Origin: Thiocystis minor
Lineage (GTDB): Bacteria; Pseudomonadota; Gammaproteobacteria; Chromatiales; Chromatiaceae
Direction of reading: 5' to 3'
Length of the DNA: 64,000 nt
Assembly: GCF_016653465.1 (NCBI RefSeq)
Contig: NZ_NHSQ01000157.1
Coordinates: 46,409-110,408, forward strand
How positions within the stretch are numbered: position 1 is the first letter of the stretch; every line of letters starts with the position of its first letter. Shown here in pieces: positions 36,370-45,930 of the stretch. The notes under the pieces were generated by a model. It saw only the letters and a list, made by a program, of their open reading frames with translations, was not told where the DNA came from and did no database searches. The position numbers and the translations under genes were made by a program.

Positions 36370-37155
36370 TCACTTGCCCAGCAGTTTCTGGAAAAAACGC
36401 CCGAGATTGCTCCCGGGATTCTGATGGCGAATATCGAGTAGACGCAGAGCAGCGTCGCGGATGCGCTGGGCGCTGGCGGCACCTGGGTTGAGGATCAGAT
36501 GCGGTTTCTGCATCAGAATGCTCTTTTCGATCAATCCGTCGAGTGGCACACTTCCGATGCAGTCGAGAGTGCCGTTCATGAACTTATCGGTCACCTTCGA
36601 CAGGCGATCGGCCACGCGATTCGCGTCAGCCGACGAGGCGACACAATTCACCAGTAATTTTAGCGGCTTTGGCTCCTTCGCCAGGATGGTCTTGATCATG
36701 CCATAGGCGTCGGTCAGCGAGGTCGGATGAGGTGTGGTGACGATGACGACTTCGTCAACGGCCAGAACAAATCGCATGACATTCTCTCCAATCCCAGCGC
36801 CGGTATCGATGATCAAGGCGTCGTAACCAGTCAACCCTTCCAAACCGCGGATGACGTTCCGCCGCTCGTTTTCGCCCAAATCGGCAAGTTCGGCGATGCC
36901 GCTTGCGCCAGCGACGAGATCCAGCCCGTAGCCCGTCGGCATAACGATCTGAGCCAGCGTTTTCTGTCCACGCAACAGGTCATGGATGGTCAGCCTGGGA
37001 ATGATCCCAAGCATGATATTGAGATTCGCCAAGCCCAGGTCACCATCGAGCAGGAGCACCCGGCGGCCCGTTTGAGCGATTGCAATCCCCAAATTGATAG
37101 ACAGGGTTGTTTTGCCGACCCCGCCTTTTCCGGAAGTGACGCAGAAAGTACGCAT
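36370..37155 (-). CDS. MinD/FlhG-like P-loop ATPase
   Basis: The product has 261 residues with an intact deviant Walker A motif near the start (SGKGGVGKTTLSINLGIAIA), Walker A' (VLLLDGDLGLANLNIMLGI) and Walker B (ALIIDTGAGIGENVM). LGLANLNIMLG and HPTSLTDAYGMIK are typical of the FlhG/FleN branch of MinD-like ATPases, which set the number or position of polar structures. It lacks the long N-terminal extension of FlhG, and its short C-terminus (NLGRFFQKLLGK) could be a membrane-binding amphipathic helix. No flagellar genes are close by. It follows the SPOR-domain gene by 45 bases. Confidence 0.85.
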   Translation of the reverse strand: MRTFCVTSGKGGVGKTTLSINLGIAIAQTGRRVLLLDGDLGLANLNIMLGIIPRLTIHDLLRGQKTLAQIVMPTGYGLDLVAGASGIAELADLGENERRNVIRGLEGLTGYDALIIDTGAGIGENVMRFVLAVDEVVIVTTPHPTSLTDAYGMIKTILAKEPKPLKLLVNCVASSADANRVADRLSKVTDKFMNGTLDCIGSVPLDGLIEKSILMQKPHLILNPGAASAQRIRDAALRLLDIRHQNPGSNLGRFFQKLLGK

Positions 37156-37200
37156 GCTTTCGATCGCTATCTTAAAACCGTCTGAACGGAGACCGTGAGA

Positions 37201-38205
37201 TCAGTGACCTGAATCGTTCGTCACGCGGACGACCAGGCACTGACTGCCGATGGCGCGTAAACGCGCACACCAGCGAACGGCATCCTGCTCGCTTGTCCAG
37301 TCCAGGACACGCAAACGATAGAACGCGTCTCGCTCATCGCCAAATTCCGATTGAGTGATCTTTATGGCCAGCCCTTCGAGCATGACGGCATAGCGCCTCT
37401 CGAAGAGCCGGCGGTCTTCCTTGACCTTGTCCAGTGAACGCCCAGCGAGCAGTTGTATCTGCCAGCGGTCGCGTGAAGGCGTCGGGGGGGTGTCCGATGA
37501 CTGCATCGCCGCGTTCGATTCGACAGGAAGCGTCGTGGTGTGTGCGGATTCTGGATCAAGCACCGCCCGGGTATCCGCCATCCCCCTCTTGTCCGCGGCT
37601 TCCTTGCTTGCCAGCGCCTCGGTCGCCCCGTGTTCCGTTAAGTCGCTTTCGATGTCATGCGTCCGCGTCTCGGCCAGCGGCATCCTGATTTTCGTGTCCG
37701 CGGACGTTTCGTCGTTTGCGTTCGCGCCCTCGCGCGCTTCCTGTTCGCGGGCGGTGGGTTCGATGACCGTTATGTCAGCAAGACGCTGCGTCACGTCGCC
37801 TGCCATCCCGTCACCGCTTGCGAGCAGTTCGGGAACTGCCGGCAGAGTTGGATTCGCCGCCACGTTGTCCGGCAAAACGTCCGCAACCTTGATGGCAATC
37901 TTCTCCGACGTCTCCGGGTGCGCGTCATCCTTGCCCGCGCTCGTGGCCAGCCGCTCGACCGCTGGCCTGGCGTTAGTGGACAGATCCGATGGTTTCGGCA
38001 GGGGCAGCACTACCGACGGCAACTGTCGCAGCCAGCGCGGATCATCGGCCACGTCGAGCTTCGGAATCCAAGGCTGGCTCCCTTCTTCGGCAACGGCAGC
38101 CCCCATCGGGGTCATGATGAAGAACAGCATCGCCCACGCATGCATGCCGCCCGAAAGAACGCCCCGCCATCGCATCGGTGACTTGGCAGAAAGAATTTCC
38201 ATCAT
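37201..38205 (-). CDS. SPOR-domain cell-envelope protein
   Basis: The product has 334 residues. A signal peptide or anchor (about 15-39, ending GAAVAEE) is followed by an extended acidic, low-complexity middle (about 60-245). The C-terminal SPOR domain (about 250-326) begins RWQIQLLAGRSLDKVKEDRR and includes FYRLRVLDWTSEQDA and ARLRAIGSQCLVV. SPOR domains bind glycan strands stripped of peptides at division septa, so the protein probably sits in the periplasm at the septum or a pole. Its ATG overlaps the stop codon of the upstream ParA-like gene (ATGA), so the two are coupled. Confidence 0.78.
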   Translation of the reverse strand: MMEILSAKSPMRWRGVLSGGMHAWAMLFFIMTPMGAAVAEEGSQPWIPKLDVADDPRWLRQLPSVVLPLPKPSDLSTNARPAVERLATSAGKDDAHPETSEKIAIKVADVLPDNVAANPTLPAVPELLASGDGMAGDVTQRLADITVIEPTAREQEAREGANANDETSADTKIRMPLAETRTHDIESDLTEHGATEALASKEAADKRGMADTRAVLDPESAHTTTLPVESNAAMQSSDTPPTPSRDRWQIQLLAGRSLDKVKEDRRLFERRYAVMLEGLAIKITQSEFGDERDAFYRLRVLDWTSEQDAVRWCARLRAIGSQCLVVRVTNDSGH

Positions 38206-39530
38206 GGTTGGCTGTTCGTGGTAGGCATATCGATCGTGCAGGTTGCCACGGTTCTTCGCTCGCGTGCCTGCTCGCCGCATATCATCAACTGCTCTCGGTT
38301 TTGCGCGACCAATCGCGTGGCAAACAGGATCTCGCGATAAGCGTTTTCATCGGCCCGAGCCAACAGAGCGCTGCCCGCCCGCCAGTAGCGATCGCTGCCA
38401 ATCAGCCGTGCGCCCAGCTCAATACGCGACTGATCATCCGACATCCAGGCAACCAGCCATAAGACCGATGGCACCGCGAGCAGAACCAACAATCCTGCAA
38501 TCATCGTGATCCGTCCAGGACGCCACGCCAACTTGAAACGCTCCGGCGGACGCGTTACCTGAAACAGCGCTTCGAGCGCTAGAGAATCCTGAACGCGCGC
38601 GGCCTCCTCTGGATCATAGAGACGCGATGAGCGAGAGACCCGCCATGTATCGATCCCTTCGCTCATTTTCACGCGATGCTGAGCCATACGATCCTGGCGC
38701 GTCTTGAAATGCCAGGTTCCATCCGGCTGATCACCCTGCTCTCCCATCGTCAGCCACTCGGCGGCCAGCGACAAATAAGCCTGACCGGCCTCGCTTGCCG
38801 AGGCATGAATCAAGATTGGCTGGCCGGATTCGTCCGCTTCCTTGACCGTGTCGTCGACTGGTATCTCGCTGAGCAAGGTCATCCGACCATAGTCCTGACG
38901 CAGGCGGGCGATCACGCCAGGGTCGGATGCGTCGGCGATATGCATCAGCAGATACAAGCCGTAGAGAGGCTGCGGCAGACCGGCGCGCAGCTGACTAATG
39001 GTCTGGATCATCCTCGGCAGCCCGTTCAAAGCGGCTGAATCGCAGGGCAGCGGCATCAGTACCCGGTGCGCCGCGACCAGGGCATTTTGGGTAAGCAGGT
39101 CGAGCGAGGGCGGGCAGTCGAGAACCACGTGGTCAAAATCCAGCGACAGGACATCCAAGCTTGCGATGGCCTGATACAGGCGGGTATGACTGTCGCCCAT
39201 CAAGGCGAGTTTCCTTTCCAGTTGCCCCAGGCCGGCGCTGGCTGGCGACAGGTAGAGTTCCGTAATTCCGGTTGCGACGATCATCTCGCGTGCGATCGTC
39301 GCATCAAGCAATGCGCGCTCGGCGCAGCCTCTCCCATGGCCGTCATATCCGAGGGAATGGCTCGCGCGTCCTTCAGGATCCAAGTCCATCAACAAGACGC
39401 GCCGACCGGTCGCCGCCAGGGCCAGCGCCAGATTGATAGCGGTCGCGGTCGCGCCGATTCCCTCCTTCTGACTGACGACGGTAATGATTTCCGGTGAGGG
39501 CTGCCCCAGGCCCGATGTCGTTCGCGTCAT
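38202..39530 (-). CDS. Membrane-tethered ParA-like protein with degenerate Walker A
   Basis: The product has 442 residues. The N-terminal part (about 14-270) is a ParA/Soj-like fold: Walker A' VLLMDLDPEGRASHSLGY, Walker B FDHVVLDCPPSLDLLTQNAL and LYGLYLLMHI. The P-loop reads K22-E-G-I-G-A27-T-A, so the signature Lys is kept but the invariant Lys of GKT is Ala and the second Gly of KGG is Glu. ATP hydrolysis is therefore unlikely. After a linker there is one membrane helix (about 341-363, AGLLVLLAVPSVLWLVAWM) and a C-terminal domain of about 79 residues with two Cys, predicted periplasmic. It heads the operon with the SPOR protein and the intact MinD-like ATPase. Confidence 0.82.
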   Translation of the reverse strand: MTRTTSGLGQPSPEIITVVSQKEGIGATATAINLALALAATGRRVLLMDLDPEGRASHSLGYDGHGRGCAERALLDATIAREMIVATGITELYLSPASAGLGQLERKLALMGDSHTRLYQAIASLDVLSLDFDHVVLDCPPSLDLLTQNALVAAHRVLMPLPCDSAALNGLPRMIQTISQLRAGLPQPLYGLYLLMHIADASDPGVIARLRQDYGRMTLLSEIPVDDTVKEADESGQPILIHASASEAGQAYLSLAAEWLTMGEQGDQPDGTWHFKTRQDRMAQHRVKMSEGIDTWRVSRSSRLYDPEEAARVQDSLALEALFQVTRPPERFKLAWRPGRITMIAGLLVLLAVPSVLWLVAWMSDDQSRIELGARLIGSDRYWRAGSALLARADENAYREILFATRLVAQNREQLMICGEQARERRTVATCTIDMPTTNSQP

Positions 39531-39720
39531 GAGGTTATTTCCGTCCGGATGGGGAGATTGGAGTCATCGCTTGCACCTTCATCAAAGCTGGGCAGACCGG
39601 ATTGCAACCACCAGGAATCTTGACTTCCCGTCCCGGCGCCAACGCTGAATGATACGGCATCTACATCGCCTCTGCTCCGACGCTTATCGAGTCGTGCGCC
39701 GAGGCAGCCGCTATTAAAGC

Positions 39721-40370
39721 TCAGGTGAGCAGCTTAAAGACGTGAACCCAGTCATTGCGGAGAAATCCGGGGATACACCAAAGCATGCATAATGGCTCGA
39801 TTGCGCGGGCCGCCGTAGCCTTGCCCATGTCCACCGTTTCCCACCCGAACTGATCGAGGATTCCGCGCACGACCTCTTTCGCCGCTTCGTCGTTGCCGCA
39901 AATGAACATCGTTGGTTTGCCGCCCTCAAACTGCGGATTGACCATGCAGGCATTGCCAACCGAATTGAAGGCTTTCACGAAGCGAACGTCTTCAAACTCG
40001 CCCTGCAGACGCTCCATCAGGGACTCGTCAAGATTGGTGAAGAACTGCAAGACGCCGTCGGAAGGTGGAGCGTCTGCAATTGGATTGGTCACGTCGATGA
40101 CCAGCTTACCCGCCAGATTCTCGGTATCCGCGGCATGGAGCGCCTCCGCCGCAGCCGAACCCTTGACTGCCAGAACCAATACGTCGCCAAAACCAGCCGC
40201 CTTTGCAAACGTGGAAATGCTGGCCTTGGGATTCTTTGTCGCCCACTCCGCAAGCTTGGACGGCGCGCGCGTGCCAAGCATGACCTCGTGACCGTGCCGG
40301 AGAAAACCACCGGCCAGCGCCTTGGCTACATGCCCGAGCCCATGATTCCGATTTTCATACGGTTCGCCAT
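39721..40370 (-). pseudogene. NADP-binding F420-reductase-like oxidoreductase, frameshifted near its start
   Basis: From ATG 40370 the reading is MANRMKIGIMGSGM then a stop. The next frame gives HVAKALAGGFLRHGHEVMLGTRAP and continues to a normal end at 39721. One base is missing inside the nucleotide-binding GxGxVA loop near 40331-40336 (GGGC-ATGTAGCC where GGGCCATGTAGCC would keep frame). Apart from this it is a full-length member (about 215 residues) of the NADP oxidoreductase coenzyme-F420-dependent family, with VLVLAVKGSAAAEAL, VIDVTNPIA and KAFNSVGNACMVNP. It is either a recent pseudogene or a sequence error. Confidence 0.78.
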
Positions 40371-40700
40371 TGCAAGATTTGAGAGCAGCTTCAGGATTTT
40401 GAACCAGATGGACTGACACCATCCGGAACTTTAGTCCTCGAAATTATAGCCCGCTCATGGGACACCTATAAAACATCTAATACAACAACTGCACGCCCGT
40501 GGTCGCGATGGCGGATCACGCCACCCTGGCGGATCGGCTCGCCCCCCGCAGCCATTTCGATGTTCGTCGAGGAACGTCTTCATCTGCGATTAGGCGATCG
40601 ACATCTCGAGAAACCATGTCATCAGCGTCGGATTTGACCCGAATAGCGCGTTCCGAACCGGTTAGCGCTCGATCAAGATGTCGGAGGTGCGAAAAAACGA
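40371..40700. other. Intergenic region, possibly with IS debris
   Basis: No intact gene is seen. On the minus strand near 40495-40600 a short frame reads MKTFLDEHRNG, and in the next frame GGEPIRQGG. This faintly recalls the EHR..YGVEPICRVL start of IS3-family OrfB, but it is too short to assert. A TATAAAACAT-like AT-rich patch lies near 40470. Confidence 0.35.
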
Positions 40701-41417
40701 TCAGTAGCCGCGGAAATACCAGAGATTGTCCCAGCCCGGCGGAGCGAACATCGGCTCCCCGGTGTCCGCGTGAGCAGCGCTGCCAGGCTCGCTCAAAGAA
40801 AAGGGAAGCGGAAGATTGCCAGGCAAGGGATAGGGAAAAAGATTCGGTCCCAGATCGCGAAAAATCTCCCTGTCTCGTTCGATACGCTCCAGTCGCTCGG
40901 CCCGTTGGCGTCGAACGTCTTCGTTCCAGGCATCCTGTTGGGCCGCGCCCCTGGGGTTATGCAGACGGCGCAGCGCGTCATAGGTCTCGCGCGTTTCATG
41001 GCGACGCGCTTCCCATGCCTGTCGCTGGGCCCGTACCTCATCAAGCCAGGGTGAGCCGGCGTCTGGAAATGCGGATTGCTGGTGCATCTGCGAGGTTTGC
41101 GCCAATGGCCGCGAAAGAGGCTCCGCGCTCGTCACGGAGCTGCCCGCCAGGAGGCCAATCAGCAGACAGATCCAACCCCTCCCGGCCGACCATCGGCGGG
41201 TCAGGCGAGTGGATCCAGTGGAACGGTCGGTCTGCTGAACGCCTCGCCACAGGCGCGTCGAAGCATCGAATTGCGGATGACCGCGGAACCGTGGGCCTGG
41301 CCTTGCATTGATTTCGCGCAATGCAAAGAGCGCCGTCGCCGCGAATCCGCATGACGCGCGATCGCTTTCGCTGACTCGAGGTGGCGGCAAGCCAAGTTCG
41401 TTATTGGTTCGATGCAT
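40701..41417 (-). CDS. Putative exported or anchored protein of unknown function
   Basis: The last 150 residues look genuine: a hydrophobic segment (GWICLLIGLLAGSSVTSA) like a signal or anchor, then a charged helical part rich in Arg, Glu and Gln (WLDEVRAQRQAWEARRHETR, DAWNEDVRRQRAERLERIER) and a Pro-rich end FAPPGWDNLWYFRGY. The start is unclear. The nearest ATG upstream of the hydrophobic segment in this frame is at 41417, inside the end of glnD, which gives 238 residues with about 90 residues before the helix. No family is recognised. Confidence 0.5.
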   Translation of the reverse strand: MHRTNNELGLPPPRVSESDRASCGFAATALFALREINARPGPRFRGHPQFDASTRLWRGVQQTDRSTGSTRLTRRWSAGRGWICLLIGLLAGSSVTSAEPLSRPLAQTSQMHQQSAFPDAGSPWLDEVRAQRQAWEARRHETRETYDALRRLHNPRGAAQQDAWNEDVRRQRAERLERIERDREIFRDLGPNLFPYPLPGNLPLPFSLSEPGSAAHADTGEPMFAPPGWDNLWYFRGY

Positions 41418-44085
41418 GGCTTTCGAGTCGGTCATGGATTTCGCGGCGCAGACAGGCCAGGGCCGTTTCGCAGGTGATGGGGGCGTCGTCTCCGCTGGTG
41501 ATGAAAAAAACATCGTCCACCTCGGCGCCGACGGTGGCGATCTTGGCGTTCTGAAGCCGGATGCCGCAGCTTTGGAAGACCGCGCCAACCTCGGCCAGGA
41601 GTCCCGGGCGGTCGAGCGTATTGAGGCGCATGATGGTCCGACGATTGGGCTCGTCGGCGGCAAAGCTGATGCGGGTTTCGATCGGGAAATGGCGATGACG
41701 ACGCGGGATAGAGCGCGCCACCTTGATGCTGGCACCAGTCTGTTCGACGATGTCGGAGGCCAGGGTCGAACGGATTTCCTCCATGCGCAAGGGGTCGTCC
41801 ACGGGCATGCAGTCTTGATCCAGAACCTGATAGCTGTTGATCGCCATCCGGTCGTCCGTGGTCATGACGCGCGCATCCATGACGCTCAATCCCATCTGAT
41901 CCAGCAGCGCGGTGGTGCGCGCGAAGAGATTGGCGCGGTCGCGCGTGTAGATGAAGATTTCGGTCACGCCGCGAACCGTCACCGGACGGATGACCACCAG
42001 GGGTAACTGCGAGGGATCGGCGGCTAGGATCTGCCGGGTCTGCCAAGCGATTTCGTCCGGGGAATTGTGCAGGAAGAAATCCAGGCTGAATTTGATCCAG
42101 AGTCGATTGCAGGCACTGGGATCGCCGCCGTAACGCGCGACCAGCCGCATGGCTTCGGCCTGCTTTTGCGTAATGAGTTCGTCCTGGGCTTGGGGGTTGT
42201 CCAGTCCGCGCAGAAGCGCACGCCGGGTGCCATGATAGAGCTCGCGCAACAGGGCGTCCATCCAGCTATTCCAGCGTTCCGGATTGGTCGCGCGGGCATC
42301 GGCGACGGTGAGCAGATAGAGATAGTCGAGCCGGGTGGGATCGCCGATGAGTTCGGCGAACGCCTGAATGACTTCAGGATCGTTGATGTCCTTGCGCTGT
42401 GCGGTCATGGACATGACGAGGTGTTGCTCCACCATCCAGGCGACCAGCCGAGTGTCGAATTCGCCCAAGCCATGCAGCCGGCAGAATTCCCGGGCGTCGC
42501 GGGCGCCCAGGGTGGAATGATCGCCGCCCCGACCCTTGGCGATATCGTGAAAGAGACCGGCGAGATAGAGCAGTTCGAGCTTGGGGATACGGCGTCCGAC
42601 GGCGCTGCACAGGGGAAATTCGTCGTCGTATTTGGGGGTGGTAAAACGCCGCAGGTTGCGCAGCAGCATCATGGTGTGCTCGTCGACCGTATAGACGTGC
42701 AGCAGGTCGTATTGCATGCGACCGACGATGTTGGCAAAGGCGGGAATATAGGCCGCGAGGACGCCATAACGATTCATGCGGCGGATGGCGTGCGTGACGC
42801 CGGCGGACTCGCGCAGGATTTCCATGAAGAGGCTGCGGGCGCGCAGGTCGGCGCGAAAGTCGTCGTCGATGCGGTGGCGGTTCTCGCGGATCAGGCGGAT
42901 GGTGCTGGCGCGCACCCCCTGCAGTTCGGGGCGGATCTGGAGCAGATGGAAGACTTCCAGGAGCGCGAACGGATAGAGCCGGAAGACGCTGGGAGAAGTG
43001 ACTTCCAGGTAACCGCTGCGCGACTGGAAGCGTTTGTTGATCGGGACCGGCGGGCCGATGTCGTCGTGCAGCAGGATGGCCTCGCGAAACAACTGGAGCA
43101 GCATTTCGTTGAGCCGGTTGAGTTCCTGAACCGCGCGGTAATACTGCTGCATGAACTGCTCGACGGCGAGGTTGTTGTCGCCGTCGCTAAAGCCGAACTG
43201 CCGGGCCAGCGTGCGTTGGTAATCGAACAGGAGCCGATCCTCGCGCCGTCCGTTCAATTGGTGCAGGGCGAAACGAATCCGCCACAACAGCGTCTGGCCG
43301 TCGATCAGTGCCTGATATTCGGACTCTGTGAGAAAACCATGGCCCACTAGGTCGTGCAGCGTTTCGGCGGCGAAATGCCGCTTGGCGACCCAGCCGATCA
43401 TCTGGATGTCGCGCAGTCCGCCGGGGTTTTCCTTGATATTGGGTTCCAGGTTATAGGCGGTGCCGCCGTATTTGTGCCAGCGGGCGCGCTGCTCCAGGGT
43501 TTTGGCGGCGAAGAAACGTTCACTGTTCCAGAGCCGATCCGGCGCGGTCGCCTCGCGCATTCGCGGGTAGAGTGTCGCGTTACCGCAGAGCCAGCGTGCC
43601 TCCAGCAGATTGGTCATCACGGTGACGTCGCCCGTGGCCTCGCGCACGCAGTCGTCGACGGTGCGCACGCTATGCCCGACTTCCAGTCCGATATCCCAGA
43701 GGAAGGTCACCAGCCCTTCCAGCGGATCGGCCAGGCGGGAGTCCGCCCCCGGTTCGATCAGGACCATGATGTCGACATCCGAGGCGGGTTGCAGCTCCTG
43801 TCGACCGTAACCGCCCACGGCGATCAAAGCGGCTTCCTCGGTGTCGCCCAAGAAGTTGATCCAGGCTTCACGCAGGACCGCGTCGATCAGTTGGCTGCGT
43901 TCAAGGACCAGTTCGGCGATCGGCGTGCCCTGGTCGAACTTGCGATAGAGCGCTTGTCGGTCGGCCTTGAGCCTTCCCTTATAGATGGCGATCGGGTTGA
44001 TGGCCGGTGGGGCGCATGCCCCGCGTTCGCCGGCGAGCGGTATTGGGCGACTGGCGCTGTCGCTCGGTTGCGGCGAGTGGCTCAT
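41401..44085 (-). CDS. glnD: Bifunctional uridylyltransferase/uridylyl-removing enzyme GlnD
   Basis: GlnD senses glutamine and adds or removes UMP on PII proteins, controlling nitrogen assimilation. The 894-residue protein has an N-terminal nucleotidyltransferase domain (GGYGRQELQPASDVDIMVLI, G-G then D.D), a GlnE-like helical domain, an HD domain for UMP removal (YLAGLFHDIAKGRGGDHS) and two C-terminal ACT domains (VTEIFIYTRDRANLFARTTA; TIMRLNTLDRPGLLAEVGAV). All catalytic motifs look intact. The start overlaps the stop of map (ATGA), so the two are co-transcribed. Confidence 0.95.
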   Translation of the reverse strand: MSHSPQPSDSASRPIPLAGERGACAPPAINPIAIYKGRLKADRQALYRKFDQGTPIAELVLERSQLIDAVLREAWINFLGDTEEAALIAVGGYGRQELQPASDVDIMVLIEPGADSRLADPLEGLVTFLWDIGLEVGHSVRTVDDCVREATGDVTVMTNLLEARWLCGNATLYPRMREATAPDRLWNSERFFAAKTLEQRARWHKYGGTAYNLEPNIKENPGGLRDIQMIGWVAKRHFAAETLHDLVGHGFLTESEYQALIDGQTLLWRIRFALHQLNGRREDRLLFDYQRTLARQFGFSDGDNNLAVEQFMQQYYRAVQELNRLNEMLLQLFREAILLHDDIGPPVPINKRFQSRSGYLEVTSPSVFRLYPFALLEVFHLLQIRPELQGVRASTIRLIRENRHRIDDDFRADLRARSLFMEILRESAGVTHAIRRMNRYGVLAAYIPAFANIVGRMQYDLLHVYTVDEHTMMLLRNLRRFTTPKYDDEFPLCSAVGRRIPKLELLYLAGLFHDIAKGRGGDHSTLGARDAREFCRLHGLGEFDTRLVAWMVEQHLVMSMTAQRKDINDPEVIQAFAELIGDPTRLDYLYLLTVADARATNPERWNSWMDALLRELYHGTRRALLRGLDNPQAQDELITQKQAEAMRLVARYGGDPSACNRLWIKFSLDFFLHNSPDEIAWQTRQILAADPSQLPLVVIRPVTVRGVTEIFIYTRDRANLFARTTALLDQMGLSVMDARVMTTDDRMAINSYQVLDQDCMPVDDPLRMEEIRSTLASDIVEQTGASIKVARSIPRRHRHFPIETRISFAADEPNRRTIMRLNTLDRPGLLAEVGAVFQSCGIRLQNAKIATVGAEVDDVFFITSGDDAPITCETALACLRREIHDRLESHASNQ

Positions 44086-44864
44086 GCGCGGGACGGGTCT
44101 TCGCGCTCCTCCGCGCGCAGAGTCAGGATTTCATATCCATCCGGGGTCACGAGCACGGTATGTTCCCACTGCGCCGAAAGGCTGCGATCCTTGGTGATCA
44201 CGGTCCACCCATCCGGCAGCACCTTGATAAAGCGTTTGCCGGCGTTGACCATGGGTTCCACCGTGAAACACATTCCGGGTCGCAGCCGGAGCCCCTCGCC
44301 GGGTTTGCCGTAGTGCAGAACCTGGGGTTCTTCATGGAATTCGCGGCCAATGCCATGACCGCAATATTCGCGCACCACCGAATAGCCATGGGATTCGACG
44401 AACCGCTGAATCGCATGACCGATGTCGCCGAGCGTGGCGTCGGGACGAACGGCGGAGATTCCGATCCGCATGGCCTGCTGGGTGACGGTGACCAGACGGC
44501 GGGCGAGCACCGAGGGCTCGCCCACGAAAAACATCTTGCTGGTATCGCCGTGATAGCCATCCTTGATGACGGTGATGTCGACATTGACCACGTCGCCCTT
44601 TTTCAGGCGCTTGCCTCCAGGGATGCCATGACAGACCTGATGGTTGACCGAGGTGCAGATCGACTTGGGGAAACCGCGGTAGTTCAGGGGCGCGGGAATC
44701 GCGCCTTGGACCTCGGTGATATAGCGGTGGCAGAGAAGATCCAGGGCGTCGGTCGTGATGCCGGGCTGGACATGAGACTCGATCATGTCGAGGACATCGG
44801 CCGCCAGCCGGCCCGCGACGCGCATCTTTTCGATCGCCTCTGGCGTCTTGATCTGCACACTCAT
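44082..44864 (-). CDS. map: Methionine aminopeptidase type I
   Basis: The enzyme removes the initiator Met from new proteins. The product has 260 residues from MSVQIKTPEAIEKMRVAGRL. Metal ligands lie in VVNVDITVIKDGYHGDTSKM (two Asp), EYCGHGIGREFHEEP (His), MCFTVEPMVNAG (Glu) and SAQWEHTVLVT (Glu). The cysteine-containing CTSVNHQVCHGIPG segment is typical of type Ia enzymes. ATG 44864 is chosen by family alignment. It is divergent from rpsB across about 295 bases, the usual map/rpsB arrangement, and overlaps glnD. Confidence 0.95.
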   Translation of the reverse strand: MSVQIKTPEAIEKMRVAGRLAADVLDMIESHVQPGITTDALDLLCHRYITEVQGAIPAPLNYRGFPKSICTSVNHQVCHGIPGGKRLKKGDVVNVDITVIKDGYHGDTSKMFFVGEPSVLARRLVTVTQQAMRIGISAVRPDATLGDIGHAIQRFVESHGYSVVREYCGHGIGREFHEEPQVLHYGKPGEGLRLRPGMCFTVEPMVNAGKRFIKVLPDGWTVITKDRSLSAQWEHTVLVTPDGYEILTLRAEEREDPSRA

Positions 44865-44923
44865 CGTACTATTGGAGGCGTCCACGCTGAAGTTGTAGGT
44901 CTCTCGTCGGAAAACCAGGACAA

Positions 44924-44953
44924 TTGCCCGTATCGAGCGAGCTATGGTATAAA
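44924..44953 (+). promoter_or_regulatory. Sigma-70-like promoter of the rpsB operon
   Basis: TTGCCC (44924-44929) and TATAAA (44948-44953) are 18 bases apart, followed by a GC-rich discriminator (ACGCGGCGCGCTG). Such GC-rich discriminators are typical of ribosomal promoters repressed by ppGpp. A leader of about 200 bases separates it from rpsB. In other gammaproteobacteria the rpsB leader binds S2 for autoregulation; the stem-forming sequence at about 45060-45150 may serve this, but I could not confirm it. Confidence 0.55.
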
Positions 44954-45159
44954 ACGCGGCGCGCTGCCGCAATCGACAACCCAGCTCAGAACATGAAATG
45001 GGGTCCGTGGCGGAAGCGCCAAGCGGAAAACCCGAGTTTTTCGCTTTATTTTTATTGTCCACACACGTGTCGACACATGCGGCTGGGTGCCTGGGGATTC
45101 GCTCCGGGTTGTCGCGTGGGACGCGTGGAGGTCCAACCCAATTCAGAGGAAGCAAGACT

Positions 45160-45924
45160 GTGAGCAACGTGACCATGCGCCAGATGCTGGAGGCCGGTGT
45201 CCATTTCGGCCACCAGACCCGCTACTGGAACCCCAAGATGAGTGCCTTCATTTTCGGGCACCGCAACAAAATCCATATCGTCAACCTGGAAAAGACGCTG
45301 CCCCTGTATCAGGATGCCGTCAATTTCATGGGGACGCTTGCCGCCAATGGCGGCAAGATCCTGTTCGTCGGCACCAAGCGCGCGGCGCGCGATGCGATTC
45401 GCGACGAGGCGGCGCGCTGTGGCATGCCGTTCGTCAATCATCGCTGGCTGGGCGGCATGTTGACCAACTTCAAGACCATCCGCCAGTCCGTGAAGCGGCT
45501 GAAGGATCTTGAGGTCATGTTCGAGAGCGGCACCATCGAGCGCTTCAACAAGAAGGAAGCCCTGGGCCTGTCGCGCGAACGCGTCAAGCTTGAGCAGAGC
45601 CTGGGCGGCATCAAGAACATGGACGGCCTGCCCGATGCCATGTTCGTCATCGACGTGGGTCACGAGAAGATCGCCGTGACCGAAGCCAACAAGCTCGGCA
45701 TCCCGGTCATCGGCGTGGTCGATACCAACAACGACCCCAGCAATGTCGACTACGTGATCCCCGGCAACGACGATGCCATCCGGGCCGTGCAGCTGTATAT
45801 CGCCGGCGCCGCGGATGCCATTCTCGACGGTCGCGGCACGGCGGCGGCGATGGTCGGTCGCGACGAGACGTATCTCGACCCGGCGTCCGGCCGGGAAGCG
45901 ACGCCGGCCACCGAGGCGCAGTAA
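45160..45924 (+). CDS. rpsB: 30S ribosomal protein S2
   Basis: The product has 254 residues: [58 protein letters not shown] and [20 protein letters not shown], all standard S2 features. It initiates with GTG at 45160, preceded by AGAGGA nine bases upstream. The C-terminal tail is slightly longer than in E. coli. It begins the long cluster through rnhB, and a hairpin between it and tsf may reduce downstream transcription. Confidence 0.96.
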   Translation: MSNVTMRQMLEAGVHFGHQTRYWNPKMSAFIFGHRNKIHIVNLEKTLPLYQDAVNFMGTLAANGGKILFVGTKRAARDAIRDEAARCGMPFVNHRWLGGMLTNFKTIRQSVKRLKDLEVMFESGTIERFNKKEALGLSRERVKLEQSLGGIKNMDGLPDAMFVIDVGHEKIAVTEANKLGIPVIGVVDTNNDPSNVDYVIPGNDDAIRAVQLYIAGAADAILDGRGTAAAMVGRDETYLDPASGREATPATEAQ

Positions 45925-45930
45925 TCCCCT

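Noticed and set aside
40490..40600. Possible trace of an IS3-family OrfB (FLDEHRNG and GGEPIRQGG in adjacent minus-strand frames)
   Set aside because: Too short and too divergent from the expected EHR..YGVEPICRVL to annotate; needs a translated search.
40499..41311. 270-residue plus-strand frame opposite the hypothetical exported protein
   Set aside because: Arg/Ser/Ala-rich antisense frame with no domain; the minus strand has a signal-like segment and a plausible protein.
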